Origin: Lichenostomus cassidix
Lineage: Eukaryota; Chordata; Aves; Passeriformes; Meliphagidae
Assembly: GCA_008360975.2 (NCBI GenBank)
Contig: CM039182.1
Coordinates: 81,189,405-81,253,404, forward strand
Reading direction: 5' to 3'
Length of the DNA: 64,000 nt
Made by a program: the position numbers and the translations under genes
Notes under the pieces: generated by a model
The model's input: the letters and a program-made list of their open reading frames with translations, nothing else
Told to the model about the DNA's origin: nothing
The model's database searches: none
Shown here: piece by piece, positions 12,320 to 21,557 of the stretch
Layout of the letters: each line of letters opens with the position of its first letter
Position numbering within the stretch: position 1 is the first letter of the stretch

Positions 12320-12496
12320 CTTGGGCGACCGGTTGAAATAGCTGAGCTCAGGAGGCCCTACCCGTCTGGGCGGGACGAAGCTGAAGGCGGAGAAGTCAGC
12401 GAGGGCACGCCCCTTCTTCCCCGGCGCGGTGTCCAGCGCCTCCTGTGCCAAGCGCGTCCCGATGGCGCCCGGGGTGCCAGGGCCGGGGGCGGCCAT
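12320..12496 (-). CDS. CFAP90: CFAP90 coding exon 1 with start codon
   Basis: The exon encodes 59 residues starting MAAPGPGTPGAIGTRLAQEA. The N-terminal half (residues 1-33) is Ala/Gly/Pro-rich and poorly conserved. From residue about 34 it reads DFSAFSFVPPRRVGPPELSY then FNRSPK, matching the family's 'SxFxFxPPxRxxPPELSYF' signature. The start is chosen as the ATG nearest the CpG-island centre, in context ATCATGG. The frame is open further upstream, but only through GC-rich 5' leader. The donor is AAG|GTGAGG, phase 0. It is a complete, uninterrupted gene with no sign of decay. Confidence 0.87.
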
Positions 12497-12548
12497 GATG
12501 TCCGTGCCGCCGTTAGCGCCGGCCCTCAGCACTGTCCGCAGCCGCCGG

Positions 12549-12656
12549 CCCTGGGGCGGCCCGGCAGGAACCGGCCCTGGGGCGGCCCGGCAGGAACCGG
12601 CCCTGGGGGCCCCAAACCCCCCCCCCAAACCCCCGGGGCGGCCCGGCAGGAACCGG
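12549..12656. repeat. GC-rich 26-bp minisatellite upstream of CFAP90 ATG
   Basis: Two perfect tandem copies of a 26-bp unit lie at 12549-12574 and 12575-12600. Each contains ggcggcccggcaggaaccgg. A third, shortened copy lies at about 12633-12656 after a C-tract. The array is in the CFAP90 promoter or 5' leader. Confidence 0.85.
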
Positions 12657-13029
12657 CCCTGGGCCCGGCTGGGATATGGTGTGCAGGGGCTCGGGGCGTT
12701 CCTCAGAGCCCTGTCAAGTCTCAAGTGTGGGTTCCCGGACACTCGGGCGTAGGGTTTTGGTCTCAGTGTTGTGTAGCGGCTCCATCTCCCTGTTCCTTTG
12801 TGTCCTTGGAAGCTGGGGAAGAAGGTTAGAGCAAAGCCTGGCCGAAAGGGACTTGAGTTTTTTGCTGTGACAGCTTGCACTAATCCCCAAACTCACTTGT
12901 AAGTGGTTGAGTAAAATCACACCGTAGCGAGGAATTGCCACCAAAATAAGGATCCAGTGCCTTGAGGCGCTTGGGCTTCTCTCTGGACAGCAGCTCACCT
13001 ACTCGGGCACAGGTTTTCACGTGCTTGTT

Positions 13030-13655
13030 GCACTCTGTCAGGCTGGTGTTGTGACCATTTCCCTGGGGAGCTGTTCCAGTGCCCAGCCACCCTCTGGGTG
13101 AAGAACCTTTTTCTAATATCGAACCTAAACCTGTGCTGACTCAGCTTCAGGCCATTCCCTCAAGTCCTGTCACTGCTCAGCACAGAGAAGAGATCAGTGC
13201 CTGCCCTTCCTCTTCCCCTCTCAAGGAAGTTGTAGACTGTGATGAGATTTCCCCTCAGTCTCCTCCAGCTGAACAGACCAAGTGACCTCAGCTGCTCCTC
13301 ATATGGCTTCACCTCAAGGCCCTGCACTATCGTTATTGCTCTTCTCTGGACACTCTCTAAAAGCTTCATGTATTTTTTAAATTGTGGCACCCAAAGCACT
13401 CAAGGTGAGGTTGCCCCAGTGCAGAGCAGAGCAGGACAATCCCCTCCCTTGCCCATCTGGCCATGCTGTGCCTGATGCCCCCAGGACAGGGTTGTCCCTC
13501 CTGGCTGCCAGGGCACTGCTGACTCATGTTCAACTTGCCATTGACCAGGACCCCCAGGACCCCTTTCCATGGCACTGCTTTCCAGCATCTCATTCCCCAG
13601 TCTGGCTGTACATCCAGGGTTGCCCCATCCCAGATGCAGAATCCAGCATGGTATG
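13030..13655 (-). mobile_element. CR1 LINE fragment, minus orientation, with ORF2 tail remnant
   Basis: Read on the minus strand this matches the end of CR1 ORF2 and adjoining sequence. A residual frame at 13399-13160 carries 'VQRRAI..VQGLE', then 'YEEQLRSLGLFSWRRLRGNL', the well-known CR1 reverse-transcriptase C-terminal end. The terminal octamer tail is missing on the lower-coordinate side and the element is 5'-truncated. It is inactive. Confidence 0.88.
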
Positions 13656-15799
13656 CTCAGCCATTTCAGGCAATGCAGTTGGAAAATTCTCTCACACACT
13701 TGTGTTGGGAACACTGAAAATAAGTGTCTCCTGGATGTAAATCTCAGACTGACTGTAAAACTGCACTGCCCTAGTAGCACCTGGCTCCTAATTTTGATAT
13801 TCACCCCATGATTATCCTGGTTTAATACATATATGTAACTATGCCCATACTGCTTCTTACTCTGGTCCTTGGGGATCTGTAAGTGGCTTGGTTTAGTTTA
13901 CCTTTGTTTTCTGTAACCACAGTTGTAGAAGTATTGTCCTGTAGGCACAGCATTATTATTATTATTGCTACCACTGTAGTTTGGTAAGCACTTTCACAAT
14001 AGCACTCTCCCAGGCATCTTGAATTCTGCCGAACATCCAAAATTTATTTAAAATCCCACAACATTCAGAGTACCAGAAATCTTCACAACTCAATTGTTTC
14101 AGGCATCTTGGAGCCAGGCAATAATTCAGGCATACAAAAGTCTCATCCCTTTTATGTAGCTGCCACTCGCCCATCACTAATCCACTGAATAACACAGATT
14201 CTTGCTTCTTTGCGAGTCGAGCATGGAGGCTTTATAATCTGCAGACGGGTGTGGGTGGCTTTTTTAATCATTTGTGACAATTTCCATCTGCTTATCTAAT
14301 AATGTCCCTCTACCAATTAAGATCCTCTTCTTTCTGTAGCAGGCGCCAAATTAGCAGAGTGTAAGCGAGCAGCGGAATTGAAAACCCAACAGCTGCCTTA
14401 CATCAGCTTCCTACGCAGAGACCTGCTTGCCACTGTGCAAGTGCTTTTCTGTAGCTTAGTCCGAGCACAGAGAGATAGTGAGCCCATTTATAAAAAGCAG
14501 CTCAGCTGAAACTGCAGCTATAAATAGAGCCACAAGAAACTGTTTGCCAGAGATATCAACTGAGCTAGGCAAGAGCTCTGAAGTCAGATCTGAGAGATTT
14601 CTCTCCAGTTTTCTTTCTGCTGGTCTCATGTAGCTCATTTTGATTAACATTAAATTGATGGCATTAAATTGAATTGCAGCATCTGGATGCAACACAGATT
14701 GTTACAAATTTTGCTGGATGCTTGTTGGGGGATTTTCCCTAACTCCTTGCATTTGAAAAAATTAAAAACTATGCTTTTCACTTAATTTTTCCTTCCCAAT
14801 GAAGGTATAAATCCTTTTAGAATTATTTGAAACTTACAAAGGCTTTTCTTCCTGGTCACCTTTTGCAGACTCCCCAGAAGCAGGATATGAATGCCCAGGG
14901 GGATTTGTTCCAGTTGCAACCAGACTTTATCAATATGCCACTGTTAAGTGTCATAAAATAGCATGGAAGGTCAGTCTGTTTCCTTAGTAACTTCAATATA
15001 AACATGTAAACACCAGAGCAATTTAGGCTGTATGTTGAAAACTGTGCATTCAAATACAGCTGAACTGAGAGACCAAAGTGTTAAAAGTTGCTTTGAATTT
15101 GGTGTCTTAACGATGAGACATTCAATTCCCTGCCTTTTAAGAGAGCAGTTATACTCTGTTCCCTGTTCCCTGCTAAGATGTTGGAGTTTTGAACATGTTG
15201 GTACATACTTTTACAGGCATTAAGTGTCTCAAAGGCAGGGTCACTGTTCTGAAAAGTCAAACTGGCTTGTGAAATAACTCTGAAAAAACTTCCTAAAAGG
15301 AATATGAAGTAAATAGTAACTGAGGCAGGGAGAGGGGACACAAAAGAGACAATGATTACAGGGGAAGGCAGACGGGATGGACACAAGAGGACAGATGACA
15401 TATAACTGGACAGGTCATTGATAATGGAAAAAACAGTAGCTGTTTTCTTCCTACAAGCTGAGGTACCTGTTTCAAACTCATGTCACTTAGAGCTGAGACA
15501 ACTTGCCTGCTGTCAAATTAAGGCTTAGCAAGCCCTCTCCTGTCCTAGCTTTTTTACCTCAACATGTATCAGATTGCCATATGGTCCTTACCTTCAGCTG
15601 AGCCATGAAGAAGAGGCAGTCTTTGCCAAATATGTTCCATTCAATGGCCCTTGAAAGAGACTGAAACAAAAATTGCTCCAAAACTCTCTCCTGTCTGCTG
15701 CCATAGCTTTGGGACAATCCATTTGTTTCACAGAAGTGCTTGTTTCTTGTAGATCCTAATTACTGACAGCCCACCTAAACCAGGAAGGCTCTTCAGAAG

Positions 15800-16451
15800 C
15801 ATTGCATCCCTCCTACAGGAGACAATCTGCCATGAACCACTCCCATGTGAATCCTTCTCTCAGTCTGAAGTTCTTCATTAACTGCTTCAGCATGGGTCCC
15901 TTTCATGGGGTTCAGTCCTTCTGGCACAGGCTGCTCCAGTGCGCGTTTCCCATGGGATCACAAGTCCTGTCAGCAAACCTACCCCAGCACTGACTTCTCT
16001 TTCTATGGCCCCACAGGTCCTGTCAGGAGCCTTCTCCAGCACAGGTCTCCCATGGGGTCACAGCCTGCTCCAGTGTGGGGTTGTCTGTGGGCTGCAGGTG
16101 GATGTCTGCTCCACCATGGACCTCCAGGGACTGCAGAGACACAGCTGCCTGACCATGGTCTGCAGGGGAATCTGCTCTGCCACCTGGAACATCTCTTCCT
16201 CATCCTTCCTCACTGATCCTAGTGTTTCCAGAGATGTTTCCTCTCTTTGGCTGCTGTTTCTGCTTCATTTTTTGTCTCTTCTTAAATATGTCATCCTAGA
16301 GGTGTTGATGGGCTTTGGCCACCAGTGGGTCTGTCTTGAAGCTGCCTGGCGTTGGCTTTGTTGGCCATGGGGAAAGTTTCTGGCAGCTTCTCATGGAGGC
16401 CACCCCTGTGTAGCCCTGTCCCCCTCTCCTCACTGCCAAAACCTTGCCACA
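15800..16451 (-). mobile_element. Avian ERVL-like LTR remnant, minus orientation
   Basis: On the minus strand it begins TGTGGCAAGGTTTTGG (from 16451) and contains ATATTTAAGAAG. It then has repeated 'ctggagcag ... cctgtg/ccatggg' modules typical of abundant bird ERVL-type LTRs. Three to four imperfect modules of about 60-70 bp are visible (16.02-16.15, 15.95-16.02 and 15.88-15.95 kb). The 3' end of the LTR decays near 15.8 kb, and no internal viral genes are next to it. Family naming is from memory, not from a library search. Confidence 0.65.
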
Positions 16452-17129
16452 CAACCCAGTATAGCTGACTGGTATCTGCTCCAATTCAGATCAATGTTCT
16501 GTTCAATATCTTTCTTGGTAAGTAGAGTAATACACAATTTTATACATGAGGTGACATAACTGATAAAAATTGCTATTTGTAGCACTTTTTTTGGAATCAA
16601 ACATGAAAAATTCTAGTCCAGGAATGTCAACCTTTCAAACTACTGTACATGCATTTTTTTCCTGTCAAAACTGAGATTTTCATGAAGAGCATCTCAATGC
16701 CTCCAAATAGATTTGAAAAATACTCCATCCAAAAAATTTCAAACAAATCTTGGCAGAATCTTTGTTTTAAGCAGGGCATCCTTCAGCATAAAGGGGTTCA
16801 TATCTTCACAGTTGCAAACATTAATAAAATGCCCTTATCTTGCATTTTGAAATATCAAAAATTTAATTGATCTAATTCCTGCCTCTAAATTTGAAAATGC
16901 TTAAAGTTAATATGTAGCAAGTATGTTGAGTTATATACCACTTTTGACAAATCCACACAAATCTGAATTACTTCAAAGAACAAAAAATGATCTCTTAATT
17001 ATGTATTTTATTTAAGGCACATATATCTCATTCTACATTTATATCCTCCTCAGAATCACTCTGCTAATTTAGACAAGAAATGAAGAATAAAACTAAGAAT
17101 CCACAGACTTAAAACTGTCTGGTGTTCAC

Positions 17130-17183
17130 CTGTAAAAAGTCTTGAAGGGTACGATCTACACCTGGTGATGGAGAATCTGCTAT
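17130..17183 (-). other. Orphan exon-like segment of 54 nt
   Basis: On the minus strand an acceptor (aatttttcattttcag) precedes 18 open codons reading IADSPSPGVDRTLQDFLQ and a donor CAG|GTGAAC. Length and frame are phase 0 at both ends. I do not recognise the protein. It lies 3.6 kb past the ADCY2 stop on the same strand, so it could be an exon of an unannotated transcript, an alternative ADCY2 or CFAP90 exon, or chance. Confidence 0.3.
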
Positions 17184-20100
17184 CTGAAAATGAAAAATTA
17201 ATGTACGTTCATACATAACCACAGTAAGAAGGAAAACTATGTATCAAAGTACAAGATAATAATATATTTTAACAGTAAATCTCCTGCTATATGAAGCCTC
17301 TTGACAACACACCTTATTATTTGTCCCAATACGAGGTTTTAAAAACAAAACAGGACAGACTTGCAACAGCTCTTCCCTTACATTGCTTTAGAAACAAACA
17401 GACTGAACTACCTGTGTCTGAGTGGGAAAAGGGAAGGTTTGTAAATACTTTAAAAAATGGAGGAAGCATATAGGAATATAAAAAAATGAAAAATGCTTTT
17501 CACGTAGCATAAATAAGACACTGATGTCTCTCTTTAGAAACAGCATCTAAATAGCATTAATTTACAGGTAATCCAAACTATTTCCATAGTTTATAAAAAT
17601 ATCTGCAAGTCTAATCTTTCTTTCTGTCCTTTGGTAGAACTCCATAAATTGGAGCAAAGCATGCACTTTGGAAAAGAATTCCAGCAGGCTTCCCATGTGT
17701 TCCCATTTGAATTTCTTTTTCCCAGACCACAGTGAATCACTCTTACATTGATCTTTTGGCTGCTGCCTCACAGTGTGAAATGCATTTGCATTGTACTTTT
17801 GGAAGTCCCACTCTGTGGTTCACTAACGAGCTGTGAACTACGTCACCGACATGGAAGTTGTAGAATTTGATGAATCTTACTGTGATGTGGAATATATGGA
17901 ATGTCAACTCCTGATTTACATCATTATCATAAAGTTTTTAGGTTACGGGCTGATAGATGATGATGTTATATCCAGTTACTGAGGCAAAAATTGCTGCAGG
18001 AGGAGGAAAAAACTTCTTTTCATAAGTGAATTTAGACAGAGGAAAAATAAGCCAGTATAAACAGTAGATGTAAAATGCATTGGAAGACAAGAGGTATTTA
18101 TTAAATACAAATAGCTTCTCAGCACTAGAAAGATAGTAATACTCAGCAACTGAAGGCTAGAGAGCAGATGATATGCACCTTTTTTTGTCTGGGCAAATAT
18201 ATCTTTTGCCCGTTTTCTTGTTCTTTAGCAGGATTTGGCCGCAAGAATCTAAATGCAATTACAGAATGAGTGAAGAACACCGGTGAAATATGAGTGCTCT
18301 GAACATGGGCATTTTCAACATGCTCTTGGAGGGCACATATACACCTTTCTTTATATTTCATTGGACTAGTCAGCTCCCCACCATTCAGTTTTAACATTTC
18401 ATAGCTTACAGAAATAATATTGTTTAACTTTTATAAAAATCACAGAAACAAGGCTATGGAGTTAGATGCAAGGTTTGTTAATGATGTGCAAGAATACAAA
18501 TGAAAGCAAAATCCTGAATGCACAGGTTATACCTGAAAGCTGCACATATATGAGACAATATAATAGAAACAACTTTATGTGAGGGGTTTCATCCACAGTA
18601 AGAAATTATTGCATTGACCTGTGGTAATACCACAATGATTTTAAAGGCCCAGAGTACATTCAAGGTCCAAGAAGGAGATCAGTAATTTCTTTAAGTGTTC
18701 GTAGGACAAATTTATAGTAAGTAGTGAGGAGGGATTTGGAAGTCTTAGTGACATAGCTAAGTGACAGCTACGCAATCACTGGGACATTGATTTTGTGGCC
18801 ATGTGAGCCATTTGGAAAGTCTTTCATTCCACTGGAGAACATTTATCTTAACTTACTAATTAGAAGGAAGAAATCATAAAGACGACAAAAAATTTTTCAT
18901 GAGATTTTATTAGACTGAGCACCTTGAATCTTGAAAATTACTGTTTAAAAGTTGCCAGTGCTGGATGAAAAGTTAGGTGTGTCACGTTGAACATAAGGGA
19001 AGTAACTTACACTTTGCTTTTAGACTAACCTAAGGGGATCAAAATTCAGACTGTCTGTTTTACAACAAATTAGGCACTTTGAAATCCGCTGTCATTCCAA
19101 TTCACTAGTAGGCAGATGACTGCTGTGAGTAAACTGTGCCACATTCAGTGAGACTGTGGACTGATGCCATGTATTTGTGACCCACAGTTTTGAGAACTTC
19201 TGAAAGGGTACCGGTATTATACAAATGTATATGTATTTTTCATGAATGAGCAATCTGAATACTTTATACATTTCAATAACACGCCAGAGGTAACAGTGAG
19301 TAAGTTGACTTCCATATTCATATGGTATCAGTCCAAAAAAATCTTGTAACTATATGCTATTTTGTAAATAGCATTATTTTCTTGTTACAATTTTATGACA
19401 AAAAAATTGATTACAACAAAGCAGAACTTAATTGTTACTATCTGTGTTTCAGAGAAGCATAGATAGTACAATTACCTACTTTTACTGTCTATCACCTGGC
19501 TCATCTATGAAACTCTGCAAGTGTGATACTGTTTAATTCAAAGGGATTTAAATGAATGTCAAATATCCACAAAATACCATTTAGCTCATACTCATGTCCT
19601 AATGAGTATAAATGAGATTAATATTTTAAATGTTAAATGAAATTATTACTTTAATTATATGACAAAATCCATCACTGTAAAGGTTAATTGAAAGGCATGC
19701 AAGGGCAAAAGAGGTTGTCAAAGTGTGAAACTGAACTTTTTCTTCTCTTTCACCACTTCTTCTAGTTATTGTTTAAGCACTGTGGTCCAGTTGTTAAGTA
19801 GCAGCACTGCAACTGTTTTCAATATCTCCCACTCTGCTTGTGTTTATGGATTTGAGGTCAGTCTTTTGTATCATCTAGGGAGTAAATGACTGCAAAGTGC
19901 CTAGGATGCTACCCATGACTGAAGACAGTAGAGGTGATTTAGTTCCTGAAAGGCAATAGCAAGTCTAGCAGATATTATTGACCAAAGCTATTGAGATAGC
20001 TGGCCACAGCCTGCCTCAACATCTAACTGCTGAATAAAAAGCAGAGGCAGCAGCAGAAAGCACGCAGCTTTAGAGTGACAGAAGCCAAGGAAGGAAGCAA

Positions 20101-20426
20101 AACTAAGAGACAGCAACAGTAAGACAAAGTACATATAAACTTTTAATGAATTAACCTTACAAAAGACAATAGCTTCAAAACATTTGACACGTTTGTACAA
20201 AACTATTCCAGCATTGTTAGTTCTCTCTTCAGAAAGAATGCCAGCAAGCCACCCAACGTGTCCCTGGCTATGAGATGCAACTGGTGATCACATCCAAATC
20301 ATGTGTGGACAGAGTAAACTTATTTACAATACTGTATACTTTAATACCAGATTAGTGGATGCTATTGGGGAGCGACTGTATTTTCCAGAAAACACCATGC
20401 ATCAGAAAATAGTATGCACCCCTAGC

Positions 20427-20432
20427 TTTATT
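20427..20432 (-). terminator. ADCY2: Candidate proximal ADCY2 poly(A) signal AATAAA
   Basis: The minus strand reads AATAAA about 330 nt after the ADCY2 stop. Mammalian ADCY2 has a long 3' UTR, so this may be only a proximal site. Further AATAAA copies occur down to about 18 kb. Confidence 0.3.
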
Positions 20433-20760
20433 GCCTTTTTTCCCCGCCTTTGTCACTAACACCTCTCTTTAGTCCTTTCAGGATGTGTTACCTCCATTTG
20501 ATTCCTATTCCTTCTTTTCTTGTCCTTGAATAACAGTGCAAGTAGCAGTACAATCTTCCAGTCCTATAGCATACATCACAACTGTCCTTGAACATAAAAA
20601 TATCAAGGTGCAAAATGATGGCTCATGGGACTATTCTGCAGCCATATTAAAATAAGTGCCACATACCAGAAAATAGCACGCATGTTAAGGGCCAAAATGT
20701 AGTTAAAAAGTGCGTGATACTTTCCTGAAAATATGGTACTGATGACTTGTACAAGCATCT

Positions 20761-20913
20761 TCAAGATGCCACGTTCCCTTGTGAAAGGGATCTTGTCATT
20801 TCTGTATGTACAAAGTATGTCTTCAATTCTCCTTTTCCTTTTACATTTATTATTCCTCTGCAGGTGCTCATGTACCCCAGTGTTTGCAGGACATTGTTTG
20901 TCTCCTCTGTGAC
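20761..20913 (-). CDS. ADCY2: ADCY2 terminal coding exon, end of C2 cyclase domain
   Basis: Adenylate cyclase 2 is a plasma-membrane enzyme that turns ATP into cAMP. It is stimulated by Gs-alpha and, in synergy, by G-beta-gamma, and is insensitive to Ca/calmodulin. This exon gives the last 50 residues plus TGA (20763-20761): VTEETNNVLQTLGYMSTCRG, IINVKGKGELKTYFVHTEMT, RSLSQGNVAS. The 'RGIINVKGKGxLKTYFV' run and the SLSQxNVAS end are diagnostic of the ADCY2/4/7 group. The ending NVAS and the neighbours point to ADCY2. The acceptor is ttattgttgcag. Confidence 0.95.
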   Translation of the reverse strand, partial: VTEETNNVLQTLGYMSTCRGIINVKGKGELKTYFVHTEMTRSLSQGNVAS

Positions 20914-21432
20914 CTGCAACAATAAGTAATACAGCCAGTGTTGATAAAGCAAAGCAGGATGTTTTTCCAGAGTATGAAGATAACATAATGTTCTGTTCAG
21001 TTATAAGGGGTTTGCTATTATGCTCATAAGGCCTTTAAGGGTCTCAAGTGAGGTTTGAACCCCTGAGCTTTCAAGCAGTCTGTTGCTGGAAGCCCATTCT
21101 AATCACTTACATGAAGTATCAAATTTAGTGTAACCACTTTGTACTTAGGGTTGTCAACAGAGAGCTTGGAAATAGATAAATGAAACTAGGGACAACACTC
21201 TTCTTCACATAGCACTTTTCTCAACTTCAGGAGTTTATTTTCACTTCAGTAGGCTCATGCCTTCCCATCTTTCTACAAATATTAAGGCTGTGTAAATGAA
21301 ATGATGGTAAGATGTTAGCATCACCTTTCAGTGCTGCTGTTGCCAGTTTCTCAAATAACTTGTCAGTGAACCAAACTTCAGGCCATTCTGCCATTTTAAG
21401 TGAAAGCCTACTAGCACAAAACCAAGACTTAC
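20914..21432 (-). other. ADCY2: ADCY2 last intron
   Basis: A 519-bp GT...AG intron, the shortest of the ADCY2 introns in the window. A tRNA-like T-arm motif near 21052 was considered and rejected. Nothing else is seen. Confidence 0.85.
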
Positions 21433-21557
21433 CTGTATTTTATCTAAGACACCAGTACTGTCCATCCTGCTGGCCACATTTACTGTATTGCCCCATATAT
21501 CATATTGTGGTTTTTGAGCTCCAATTACTCCAGCTATTACAGGTCCATGGTTTATAC
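21433..21557 (-). CDS. ADCY2: ADCY2 catalytic-core exon (C2 domain)
   Basis: A 125-nt exon starting in phase 2 (GT completing a Gly codon), then [41 protein letters not shown]. It carries residues known from AC2/AC5 structural work. The Asp of QYDIWG (D1018 in rat AC2 numbering) contacts adenine. The Asn and Arg of NVASR (N1025, R1029) stabilise the transition state. All three are present. The donor is CAG|GTAAGT and the acceptor is tgttttgcag. A CR1 copy begins only 33 bp upstream of the acceptor; see findings. Confidence 0.96.

Larger units (their letters stand above)
12180..12700. promoter_or_regulatory. CFAP90: CpG island over CFAP90 exon 1 and promoter
   Basis: A sharp rise in G+C and CpG density in an otherwise AT-rich window. 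It covers the CFAP90 start codon (ATG at 12496-12494, minus) and continues upstream of it. No TATA box is evident, as is usual for CpG-island promoters. I did not find a convincing RFX X-box, which might be expected for a ciliary gene. The GC-rich block holds several long open frames on both strands that are composition artefacts. Confidence 0.8.
12701..20426. other. Intergenic region between CFAP90 and ADCY2
   Basis: This holds an antisense CR1 (13.0-13.66 kb), a minus-strand LTR remnant (15.8-16.45 kb), an ATT trinucleotide run near 13955, and exon-like segments at 14869-14969 (plus) and 17130-17183 (minus). The stretch 14.2-14.7 kb is unusually rich in homeodomain-like AT motifs with little repeat character. 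The rest up to about 20.4 kb is plain AT-rich DNA, part of which may be distal ADCY2 3' UTR, since several AATAAA hexamers occur on the minus strand (for example 18906-18911). Confidence 0.6.

Noticed and set aside
12188..12880. Several open frames of 100-213 codons on both strands
   Set aside because: They arise from the stop-poor, GC-rich CpG island and its minisatellite. Only the CFAP90 exon 1 frame has conserved family motifs and a matching splice donor.
21030..21110. tRNA-like T-arm sequence (ggtttgaacccctgag)
   Set aside because: No matching acceptor stem, D-arm box A or anticodon arm at proper spacing, so it is not a tRNA gene.
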